This document shows positions 1-7,028 of a DNA stretch of 64,000 nt, piece by piece. Source of the DNA: Massilia sp. BJB1822 (GTDB taxonomy: Bacteria > Pseudomonadota > Gammaproteobacteria > Burkholderiales > Burkholderiaceae_D); contig NZ_JABWEB010000009.1 in NCBI RefSeq assembly GCF_013369485.1, forward strand, positions 1 through 64,000, given 5' to 3'. The notes under the pieces are model-generated. The model made no database searches. It had not been told where the DNA came from and saw only the letters and a program-made list of their open reading frames with translations. Position numbers and translations under genes: made by a program. The number at the start of each line of letters is the position of its first letter. Within the stretch, counting starts at the first letter, position 1.

Positions 1-375
1 TACGGCGGCGATCGCGCCGGCGGCCGTGGCGCCCTCGGCGTCGGCAGTGAGCGGCGCGGCCACATCGAGGCCGGCTTCCAGCACGGCGGGCGGCACCGGC
101 GGCGCCGGCTGCAGGTCCGGCGCGGGCGGCGGCGGGATGGGCTTGCGCGGACGCGGCGGCGGCGGCCGTTCGCGCGGCGGCGCTTCGGGCTTGGGCGCGC
201 GCGCGGCCAGCGCAGGCAGCAATTCGATTTCGACCATGCGCGGCAGCGGGCTGCGCTCGGTGCTTTCGCCCATATGGCCGGTCAGCCAGGCGATGACGGC
301 GTAATGCAGTGCGACGATCAGCGCCAGCAGAATCAGGGGCCGGCTGCGGCTGGAGTAATAAGAAACGCTCGTCAT
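1..375 (-). CDS. DUF3108 family envelope protein, N-terminal part (cut by window edge)
   Basis: Reading leftwards from an ATG at 375, the frame stays open to base 1 (125 codons) and is cut by the window edge. The protein has one hydrophobic segment near residues 13-33 (LILLALIVALHYAVIAW) and then a long proline-rich stretch with PPPPRPRKP and PPPPAP runs. This is the TonB-like anchor plus periplasmic linker layout. In Oxalobacteraceae this N-terminus usually precedes a DUF3108 domain, but that domain would lie outside the window, so the family call is inference. A TonB-type protein is the alternative. It is divergent from phaM. Confidence 0.55.
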   Translation of the reverse strand, partial: MTSVSYYSSRSRPLILLALIVALHYAVIAWLTGHMGESTERSPLPRMVEIELLPALAARAPKPEAPPRERPPPPRPRKPIPPPPAPDLQPAPPVPPAVLEAGLDVAAPLTADAEGATAAGAIAAV

Positions 376-511
376 GGCCGCTAGTGTACCGTGTCCGCTG
401 AGGCCAAGCTGAAGGTCAGCTGAAGTGAGAAAATTGGCAAGATTTTTTCCGCCGTATCTGCTACGCTAATCTTCCTTACGCAAGCCTGCTTCAGACAAAC
501 GGAGAATGCCC

Positions 512-1393
512 ATGACCTCGCCGCAAATATCCAATATCCCCGGCGCCGCAGTAATGACCGACACCCTCGATTTCGTGAAAAACCTGTGGGGCAGCATGGG
601 CGTGCCCGGCATCGGTCTGCCCGGCATCGCCACGCCGACCCTCTCGGTCGATGAGCTGGAAAAGAAGATCAATGATTTGAAGGCCGTCGAGGCCTGGCTC
701 AACCTGAACGCCACCATGGTCCGCAGCAGCATCCAGGCGCTGGAAGTCCAGCGCGGCACCATCAATGCGCTGAAATCCATGGGCAAGACCCTGGCCGCCG
801 CCATGCAGCAGCCCTCCAGCGGCGAGCATTCGCTGTTCGACACCATGCCGTATGCGGCCTTCTTCCAGCCGCCCGGCGCGAAAACGGAGACGGCCGGCAA
901 GAGCGCGGCGAAAAGCAGCGCGGCCGCGCCCGCCAAGGATGAGGCCAAGGCCGAGGACAAAGGCGCCGCCGGTGCGAAGCCCAGCATGGCCGATGCCGCC
1001 AGCGCCGCCGCCGCGCAGATGGCCAATCCGGCCATCTGGTGGAATCTGCTGCAGGAACAGTTCAAGCAGGCCGTCAGCTCGACCATGGCGGCCGATCTGG
1101 GCGGCGCAGCCAAGCCGGCCGCCCCTGGCGCCGCCCACGACAAGGCCGGCGCTGCGCAGCATGGCGCTGCCGAGGCTAAGGACGCGGCGGCAAGCCAGGC
1201 TGCTCCCGCCGCCAAAGCGGACGGCGGCAACGCTGGCGCCGATGCGGCCAAGGACGCCCTGCCCGCCAAGCCGGCCGGCAAGGGCGGCTCGTCCAAGGCG
1301 GCCGTAAACGGCGCCGCCAAGGCCGATACGGCCAGCAGCAAGGCGCCCGCGCGCAAGCCGGCCGCCAAGCGCAGCGCGCCGCAGCCTAAATAG
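512..1393 (+). CDS. phaM: PhaM-type polyhydroxyalkanoate granule-associated regulator
   Basis: PhaM binds PHA synthase and DNA, and sets the number, size and nucleoid attachment of polyhydroxyalkanoate granules. The conserved N-terminal part is visible: FVKNLWGSMG near residue 20, then a helical block containing ELEKKINDLKAVEAWLNLN and an RSSIQALEVQRGT segment. From about residue 115 the protein becomes an Ala/Lys/Pro-rich low-complexity tail ending in KPAAKRSAPQPK, like the histone-H1-like DNA-binding tails of this family. I chose ATG 512 because GGAGA at 501-505 is correctly spaced for it. The in-frame ATG at 506 directly abuts that Shine-Dalgarno sequence. No other pha gene is in the window. 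Confidence 0.85.
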   Translation: MTSPQISNIPGAAVMTDTLDFVKNLWGSMGVPGIGLPGIATPTLSVDELEKKINDLKAVEAWLNLNATMVRSSIQALEVQRGTINALKSMGKTLAAAMQQPSSGEHSLFDTMPYAAFFQPPGAKTETAGKSAAKSSAAAPAKDEAKAEDKGAAGAKPSMADAASAAAAQMANPAIWWNLLQEQFKQAVSSTMAADLGGAAKPAAPGAAHDKAGAAQHGAAEAKDAAASQAAPAAKADGGNAGADAAKDALPAKPAGKGGSSKAAVNGAAKADTASSKAPARKPAAKRSAPQPK

Positions 1394-1414
1394 GAAAAGC
1401 GCCGGCGCCGCGGC

Positions 1415-1630
1415 TTAGGCCAGGCGCTGGATGCGGATTTCCTGTATCTGCCCGTCGTCCTGGCGCAGCACCTTGACGATGCGGATCAAGCCCTCTTCTT
1501 CCATGCCCAGCGCACTGGCGTGCGCGGCCTGGAAGGATTCCAGCGTGTCGCCCTTGGCGCTGACGGGACGTATCCACGCCGCCGCGCCAACCTTCATTTT
1601 TTCGTATACCTCTTTCGCGATATCGCGCAT
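1415..1630 (-). CDS. Conserved small protein of unknown function, 71 aa
   Basis: A 71-residue soluble protein starting MRDIAKEVYEKMKVGAAAWIR, with no signal peptide or membrane segment. I do not recognise the family. It has a good ribosome binding site (AAGGAG, 7 bases before the ATG) and starts 27 bases after the stop of the TPR response regulator. It is therefore probably the third gene of the histidine kinase / response regulator operon. Codon use matches its neighbours, which supports it being real rather than a chance frame. Confidence 0.65.
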   Translation of the reverse strand: MRDIAKEVYEKMKVGAAAWIRPVSAKGDTLESFQAAHASALGMEEEGLIRIVKVLRQDDGQIQEIRIQRLA

Positions 1631-1657
1631 CCTCGTCTCCTTCGGTTGGGAGTTGGT

Positions 1658-3376
1658 TTAGTTTTCTTGAGCGGGTGCAGGCGCGGGTGCTGCGGCGTCG
1701 GGGCCGGCCTGCTCTTCCTCGACGCTCGGGGGTGGCGGGGCTGGCGCCAGGAGCGCCAGCTGTTCGATCATTTGGGCAAAACGCTGCTGGCCCGGGGCGA
1801 TGCGGTCCACATACATGAGCACATCGTTGGCCTCGGCCATCAGGGCGTCGTCGTAGCCATGTTCCTGCAGGTGCGAGATCAGGATCTGCGCCGAGTTGAA
1901 CAGGATGCGCAAATTGTTGGGCAAGGCGCGGCGCGCTTCGCGCATCCAGGCAACCGCTTCGCCCAGCTTGCCGGTCTTCCATAGCAGCACGCCCTTGTTC
2001 ATCATATCGGTCGCTTCCTTGCGCGCGGCCGTGATCAGCAGCATGCCCTCTTCGCCCATGCGCGCCTTGTCGAAGATCTTCTGCACCTCGTCCAGCAGCA
2101 CCTGGTTGTCGTGGTTATTGCGCGTGACGTAGCACAGCAAATCGACCGGCGCATCCTTGACGCCGACGGCAAACAGCAAGGTCGCCATTTCCATGCAGGT
2201 TGGAATGTCGGGACGCACCGGGTCGGCCGCCAGCATGGTTTCCAGCTCGTCACCCGCCTTGCGCGCGCGGCGGTAATCGCCGCTCTCGTGGTAGACCAGG
2301 CCTTCGGTGATCTTGGCGCGCAGCAGCAAGGTGTCGCCGGTGAAGTCGCGCTGGGCGACAGCCAGCAATTGCAGCGCCTCTTTCGGATCGTTCTTCTGGC
2401 CGCAGACGCGCGCCAGGCCGAAGTAGGCGTCGGCCGTTTTCATGATCGAGTATTCGCCGATGGCGATGCACTTGCGGAAGGCTTTCTCGGCCAGCGGGAT
2501 ATTGCCGACCTTGAGCGCGGCCTGGCCCAGGTTGCGCTGGCGCGGCACCGAGTTGGGCGAGAGCTTGGCAGCCTTCTCCAGCACGTCGCAGGCTTCCTGG
2601 CTCTTGCCCATCAATTCCAGCGACTTGGCCAGCTGGTCGTAGGCATCGATGAAATAGCGGTTTTCCGCAATCACGCTATGGAACATCTGGCGCGCCGCCT
2701 CGTGCTCGCCATTCGCCATGCGGATCTTGCCCAGGCCCGTGCGCGCCCAGTTGTAGTCGCGCTGCTCCAGCACCTGCTCGAACACCGCTCGCGCCTTTTC
2801 CGGCTCGCCCGCCTTCAGCAGCAGATTGGCCTTCATGCGCAGCAGGTCGATCTCGTGCACCTTGTTGTCGGTGGCCTGCTCGTCGCATAGGCGGGCGGCG
2901 CGCAGATAATCCTTGTCGATATAGGCTTCATCGATCTGGCGGAAGATCTGCTTTTTCAGCCAGACGCGGTTCAAGCGGGTCAGCAGCACGCCTTCGGTGA
3001 TCGGCTTGATCAGATAGGCCTCGGGCTGGTGCTCGGCCGCGCCCATCACCGATTCCACGCTCTTCTCGGCCGACACCGTGAGCCAGACGCTGCTCGGCGT
3101 CATCAGGTTGCGGATGCGCGCCTCTTCCAGCACCTGCTGGCCGTTCTTGCCCTCGCCCAGATTGAAGTCGCACAGCACCACATCGTAGTGGGTGCGCGCC
3201 AGCAGGGTCATGGCCTCGCCGCCGCTGGCCGCCTGGTCGATATGCTTTGCGCCCAGATTGCGCAAGGCTTCGCGCAGCAGCTGGCGGATGCCGACGAAAT
3301 CGTCGACGATCAGATAGCGCTTCTCGGCCCAGTCGATGCCGGGCGTGGGGTCGTTGGCGTTGTGAACCTGGTCCAT
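1658..3376 (-). CDS. Response regulator with C-terminal TPR repeats
   Basis: The first ~140 residues form a CheY-like receiver domain. YLIVDD is at residues 21-26, the phospho-acceptor Asp70 lies in LCDFNLGEG, a switch Thr/Ser lies in WLTVSAEKS and the conserved Lys in YLIKPI. The remaining ~430 residues are helical TPR-like repeats (for example AGEPEKARAVFEQVLEQR and GNIPLAEKAFRKCIAIGE), followed by a proline-rich tail. There is no DNA-binding domain, so output is probably through protein-protein contacts made by the TPR superhelix. It starts 3 bases after the stop of the histidine kinase gene, so the two form a co-translated kinase-regulator pair. The regulated process is not evident from the neighbourhood. 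Confidence 0.85.
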   Translation of the reverse strand: MDQVHNANDPTPGIDWAEKRYLIVDDFVGIRQLLREALRNLGAKHIDQAASGGEAMTLLARTHYDVVLCDFNLGEGKNGQQVLEEARIRNLMTPSSVWLTVSAEKSVESVMGAAEHQPEAYLIKPITEGVLLTRLNRVWLKKQIFRQIDEAYIDKDYLRAARLCDEQATDNKVHEIDLLRMKANLLLKAGEPEKARAVFEQVLEQRDYNWARTGLGKIRMANGEHEAARQMFHSVIAENRYFIDAYDQLAKSLELMGKSQEACDVLEKAAKLSPNSVPRQRNLGQAALKVGNIPLAEKAFRKCIAIGEYSIMKTADAYFGLARVCGQKNDPKEALQLLAVAQRDFTGDTLLLRAKITEGLVYHESGDYRRARKAGDELETMLAADPVRPDIPTCMEMATLLFAVGVKDAPVDLLCYVTRNNHDNQVLLDEVQKIFDKARMGEEGMLLITAARKEATDMMNKGVLLWKTGKLGEAVAWMREARRALPNNLRILFNSAQILISHLQEHGYDDALMAEANDVLMYVDRIAPGQQRFAQMIEQLALLAPAPPPPSVEEEQAGPDAAAPAPAPAQEN

Positions 3377-3379
3377 GGC

Positions 3380-4090
3380 TTAGGGCAGACGCAAAATGAA
3401 GACGCCGCCGCCCAGGCGGCCGCCGTTTTCCAGATGGACGCTGCCGGCGCGGCCGCGATGGCGGTGCATCTTCGCCACTTCGTTCGAGAAGTACAGGCCC
3501 AGGCCCGTGCTGTTGCTGGCAAAATCGACCGGCGCGCCGCCATTCAGCGCGGCGCCCGCCTGCAGCATGGCGGGCGGGAAGCCGATGCCATTGTCTTCCA
3601 CGCGCAGCTCCAGCCAGCCATCCTGCTCGGCGATGCTGAGGCGGATGCGGTCGGTGGTGTAGCGGATGGCGTTATTGATCGCGTGCAGCAGCACGCCGAT
3701 GATCAAGTCTTCGTCGAAGGTCCAGATCAGGTCGGGCGCGTACTCGGCGTCGAAGCGGATGCCTTTGGAATTGAGCAGGATGCGCTGCTGGGACGCCATC
3801 TGCTGCACCAGTTCCTCAATGCGCACGGCGTTCGGGTCGTAGGGATAACTGGGCTTGCCCACTTCCTTGTACAGGGCCAGCAGCTGGATCAGCTTATCGT
3901 TCAGACGGCGCGTCTGGTACAGCATATGCGCCATTTGCGGATAGGAGGTGTCGGCGACCGCGGGCGCGCCGGGGGCGTTTGCCAGCAGATTCTCCAGCGT
4001 GCCGCTGAGCACACTGATCGAATTCTTCATGTCATGCACCGTCGATGCCAGGAACAGGAATAGCTCAGGCGATCCGCCGTGGTCTTCCAT
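3380..4090 (-). CDS. Compact sensor histidine kinase
   Basis: A 236-residue kinase with no transmembrane segment and no PAS or GAF sensor domain. The H-box-like motif STVHDMKNSISVLSG puts the phospho-acceptor at His19. The HATPase_c domain follows, with an N-box around HAINNAIRYTT, a G1-box VEDNGIGFPPAML and a G2 region STGLGLYFSNEV. The DHp part is short and HDMKN replaces the usual HELRN. The gene directly precedes the TPR response regulator (3-base gap), its obvious partner. With no input domain, activation presumably depends on a binding partner or on the regulator itself. Confidence 0.85.
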   Translation of the reverse strand: MEDHGGSPELFLFLASTVHDMKNSISVLSGTLENLLANAPGAPAVADTSYPQMAHMLYQTRRLNDKLIQLLALYKEVGKPSYPYDPNAVRIEELVQQMASQQRILLNSKGIRFDAEYAPDLIWTFDEDLIIGVLLHAINNAIRYTTDRIRLSIAEQDGWLELRVEDNGIGFPPAMLQAGAALNGGAPVDFASNSTGLGLYFSNEVAKMHRHRGRAGSVHLENGGRLGGGVFILRLP

Positions 4091-4190
4091 CCGTGCCGCC
4101 TCCTCATTGTTTCCAGAAGCGAATTATAGCTCGCCGGGCGGCGGCCACCCCGGCGGCTATGGCGCGCCCGCCACAGTTGGACGGCGGGCT

Positions 4191-5900
4191 TTACTCCTTG
4201 CGCCTGGCTTTCAGGAAGAAACGCGCTGGGTCGAGCGCTTCCACCAGCGGCGCTTCCAGCGGCAGCGGCTCGTCCTCGAGTTGACAGGCCAACAACTCGG
4301 CGGCCAGCGGCGCCCAGATCAGGCCACGCGAGGCGTAACCCAGCAGGCTATATAGGCCGGCATGGCGCGGCACGTCGCGCAGGCGCTCCATGCGGTATTC
4401 AGCGCCATAGTCGGGCAGTTGGCCGACCAGGGGCAAGCGGTCCGGCGCCATGCAGCGGAAGCCGACGCGGCCCTGCAGCGGGGCCTGATCCAGCTGGTAG
4501 GGCGCCAGCCGTTCCGCGCCGAGGATCTGCTCGGCGCGCTGCAGGTTCTCGCGCTGGCTAGCGTCGCGCAAGCCACGGTCTTCATCCCCATCGTAGGTGG
4601 CGCCGACGCAAACGATGCCGTCCACCGCCGGCGTCATATACGCTTCGCGGCAGACCACCAGCGGCAGCGGCGGGAAGGCGTCGGCCGCCAGGTGCGTGAC
4701 CTGGCCGCGCATGGTGTACAGCGGCAGCGGCGCGCTCTGCGCCAGATGACGCGCCCCGCCGCCATTGGCCAGGATCACATTCGGCGCCTCGGCCAGCAGC
4801 TCGCCGCTGATGCCGCGCACCTGCCACAAGTCCGCCACGCGGTGCAGCGTCAGCGCCTCGCTGTGGAAGACGTGGCGCAGGCGCTCGCCGCAGGCGGCCA
4901 GCATGCTCTTGCAGGCCGAGGTGGGATAGGCCCAACCGCTTTGTTCGAACAGCCAGGCGCCATGCTGCGTGGCCGAGCCAAGCAGGCTGCCGGCGGCATC
5001 GGCATCGATCCAGCGCACGAATTCCGGCGGATAGTTCCAATGCTCGACCACCTCGCGCTGCAGGGCCGCGTGTTCAGCGTCGCGCGCCAGTTGCAGCACG
5101 CCGCATTGCGCGCCCTTCACGGCGCGCTGGCCGCCGGCGCTGACGCCGCCCAGGCGTTGCCAGTGGCGCAGCGCGTACAGATAGGCGGCGCGCGTCAGGC
5201 GGGTCGGAATATTGTCGTCCTTCGACAGCAGCGGCATGAAGATGCCCGCGTGGTTGCCCGAAGCTTCCTGCGCCGGACCGCCATGGCGCTCAACCAGCGT
5301 CACCTGCCAGCCGCGCGCGGCCAGCCGCTCGCAAGCGGCGGCGCCGGCCACGCCCGCGCCGATGACGATGGCTTCGCGCTGCGGCCGCGGCGGACGTGGC
5401 GCCTGCGGCTTGCGGCTCGCATACAACGCCTGCAGCCAGCCATCCGCGGCGGCCGCGTTCTCCCACACAAAGCCGGCCGAGCGCAGCGCCTTCAAGTCGC
5501 CCTCCTGCGGCGCATGCACGCGCAGGAGGGCGCCCGGCGCGGCCAGGCGCGCCAGATTGCGCATGGCGGCGATCGGCTGCGGCAGCACGAACTCGTTGAC
5601 CCGTGCCGCGATCTGCGGCAGCCATTCATCCAGCTCGCCCACCAGCAGGTCGAGCGTGACGCGCTCGCCATCGAGGGCCAGGCGGTGCATGCCGGGCAAG
5701 GCCAGCGGCCAGGCGGCGCGCAGGATGTCGCCATGGCTGCCCTCCAGCGCCAGCGCGGCGGCGGGCGGCAGCGTGGCGGCAACGGCGATATAGTGCAGCG
5801 GCGCGCCGTCGGCGGGCCAGCCGCGCCAGATGGCGCCGAACTGTTCGCCGTGGCCGAAGGCGCTGTCGAAGATCACATGGCGCAGGGCTTCCATGCTCAC
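4191..5900 (-). CDS. mnmC: MnmC-like tRNA wobble-uridine modification protein; oxidoreductase half intact, methyltransferase half degenerate
   Basis: MnmC makes mnm5s2U34 in tRNA. Its FAD half removes the carboxymethyl group from cmnm5s2U, and its MnmD half then methylates with SAM. The C-terminal ~390 residues carry a full FAD/DAO fold: the dinucleotide-binding motif VIGAGVAGAAAC begins near residue 179, ASGNHAGIFMPLLSKDDN follows, and R-G-x-V-T and P-L-V-G motifs are near the end. The N-terminal ~165 residues align with MnmD (VGELDEWLPQ) but start at the SAM loop. That loop reads AFGHGEQF instead of GFGTGLNF, and the catalytic DGFAPxxNPxMW loop is missing. The protein is ~100 residues shorter than bifunctional MnmC (~660). 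The GTG start overlaps the tag stop codon; an ATG at 5894 is possible. Confidence 0.85.
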   Translation of the reverse strand: MSMEALRHVIFDSAFGHGEQFGAIWRGWPADGAPLHYIAVAATLPPAAALALEGSHGDILRAAWPLALPGMHRLALDGERVTLDLLVGELDEWLPQIAARVNEFVLPQPIAAMRNLARLAAPGALLRVHAPQEGDLKALRSAGFVWENAAAADGWLQALYASRKPQAPRPPRPQREAIVIGAGVAGAAACERLAARGWQVTLVERHGGPAQEASGNHAGIFMPLLSKDDNIPTRLTRAAYLYALRHWQRLGGVSAGGQRAVKGAQCGVLQLARDAEHAALQREVVEHWNYPPEFVRWIDADAAGSLLGSATQHGAWLFEQSGWAYPTSACKSMLAACGERLRHVFHSEALTLHRVADLWQVRGISGELLAEAPNVILANGGGARHLAQSAPLPLYTMRGQVTHLAADAFPPLPLVVCREAYMTPAVDGIVCVGATYDGDEDRGLRDASQRENLQRAEQILGAERLAPYQLDQAPLQGRVGFRCMAPDRLPLVGQLPDYGAEYRMERLRDVPRHAGLYSLLGYASRGLIWAPLAAELLACQLEDEPLPLEAPLVEALDPARFFLKARRKE

Positions 5901-6454
5901 GCTCCCTTGCGGCAGAAGCAGGCCGGGTCGTGGTCGTCAACCATGCCGATGGCCTGCATATACGCGTAGATGATGGTGGAGCCGACGAATTTGAAGCCGC
6001 GCTTGGACAGGTCTTTCGAAATGCGGTCGGACAGCGCGGTCTTGATGATGCGCTCCGGTCCCGGATTGACGATGGGCTGGCCGTCCACATAGGCCCACAG
6101 GAATTGATCCAGGCTGCTGCCTTCGGCGCGCAGGCGCAGATAGGCCTGCGCATTGCCGATGGTGGCCGCCACTTTCAGCCGGTTGCGCACGATGCCGGGA
6201 TCGGCCAGCAGCTCGGCCACCTTGTCCGGGCCGTAGGCGGCGATTTTTTCCGCATCCCAGCCATCGAAAGCGGCGCGGTAAGTCTCGCGTTTCTTGAGGA
6301 TGGTTTCCCAGCTCAGGCCCGCCTGCGCGCCCTCCAGATTCAGCATCTCGAACAGGCGCAGCTCGTCGTGGCAGGGCACGCCCCACTCCTCGTCGTGGTA
6401 AGCCAGGTAGAGCGGATTGGCCGGATTGGCCCAGGAGCAGCGCGATTTCGTCAT
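5897..6454 (-). CDS. tag: DNA-3-methyladenine glycosylase I
   Basis: Tag excises 3-methyladenine from alkylated DNA, starting base excision repair. The 185-residue length matches the E. coli enzyme. Diagnostic features are the N-terminal RCSWAN, AYHDEEWG near residue 19, LNLEGAQAGLSW (family catalytic Glu and binding-pocket region) and the C-terminal HDPACFC. The N-terminal Cys and the C-terminal His/Cys fit the family's structural zinc site. The frame is open upstream to 6625, but ATG 6454 matches the conserved MxxCxW start and leaves promoter room for the divergent osmC-like gene. Its stop overlaps the GTG start of mnmC, so the two are translationally coupled. Confidence 0.93.
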   Translation of the reverse strand: MTKSRCSWANPANPLYLAYHDEEWGVPCHDELRLFEMLNLEGAQAGLSWETILKKRETYRAAFDGWDAEKIAAYGPDKVAELLADPGIVRNRLKVAATIGNAQAYLRLRAEGSSLDQFLWAYVDGQPIVNPGPERIIKTALSDRISKDLSKRGFKFVGSTIIYAYMQAIGMVDDHDPACFCRKGA

Positions 6455-6550
6455 GAAGGCAAGACGGGACAAGCACGGCCTGCCCGATTCGATTAGGATA
6501 ACGCTCCGGATTATCCAATATTCGCCACACTCGCAATAGGGGGAAATATC

Positions 6551-7021
6551 ATGCAATTCGAAGCCCGTCTGGAATGGCAGCGCCAAGGCCAGGCTTTTCT
6601 CGACCAAAAGTATAGCCGCGCCCACGACTGGATCTTCGACGGCGGCCTGCGCGTGCCCGCCTCGTCCTCGCCGCTATCGGTGCCGCTGCCGATGTCCAAA
6701 GAGGAAAATGTCGACCCCGAGGAAGCGCTGGTCGCTGCCACCTCCAGCTGCCATATGCTGTTCTTCCTGTCGATCGCGGCCCGCCGCGGCCACACGGTGG
6801 AAAGCTATAGCGACCACGCCATCGGCCTGCTCGGCAAGAACGCCGACGGCAAGCTGGCCATGACCCGCATCGCGCTGCGGCCGCGCATCGTCTTCAGCGG
6901 CACCGCCTGGCCCAGCGCAGACGAACTGGCCGCCATCCACCACGAAGCCCACGAAAAGTGCTACATCGCCAATTCGCTCAAGGCCGAAGTGGTGGTCGAA
7001 GCGCCGCTGGACGCGGCTTAA
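6551..7021 (+). CDS. OsmC/Ohr family protein
   Basis: OsmC-family proteins are cytoplasmic dimers that reduce organic hydroperoxides with two conserved cysteines. Cys67 (AATSSCHMLFF) and Cys137 (HEKCYIANSL) are both present, and the ENVDPEEALVAA segment before Cys67 is typical. The length of 156 residues is normal. A G-rich Shine-Dalgarno (GGGGGAAAT) precedes the ATG. The gene is divergent from tag and converges on the diguanylate cyclase with a 7-base gap. No OhrR-type regulator is adjacent, so I do not assign it to ohr or osmC specifically. Confidence 0.88.
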   Translation: MQFEARLEWQRQGQAFLDQKYSRAHDWIFDGGLRVPASSSPLSVPLPMSKEENVDPEEALVAATSSCHMLFFLSIAARRGHTVESYSDHAIGLLGKNADGKLAMTRIALRPRIVFSGTAWPSADELAAIHHEAHEKCYIANSLKAEVVVEAPLDAA

Positions 7022-7028
7022 GCCCGTT

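Noticed and set aside
26..304. Open plus-strand frame of 92 codons
   Set aside because: It is Gly/Arg-rich and lies antisense to the proline-rich part of the DUF3108-type gene; GC-rich shadow.
5897..6625. Longer 242-residue form of Tag
   Set aside because: The extra 57 N-terminal residues do not match the family and would overlap the start of the divergent osmC-like gene.
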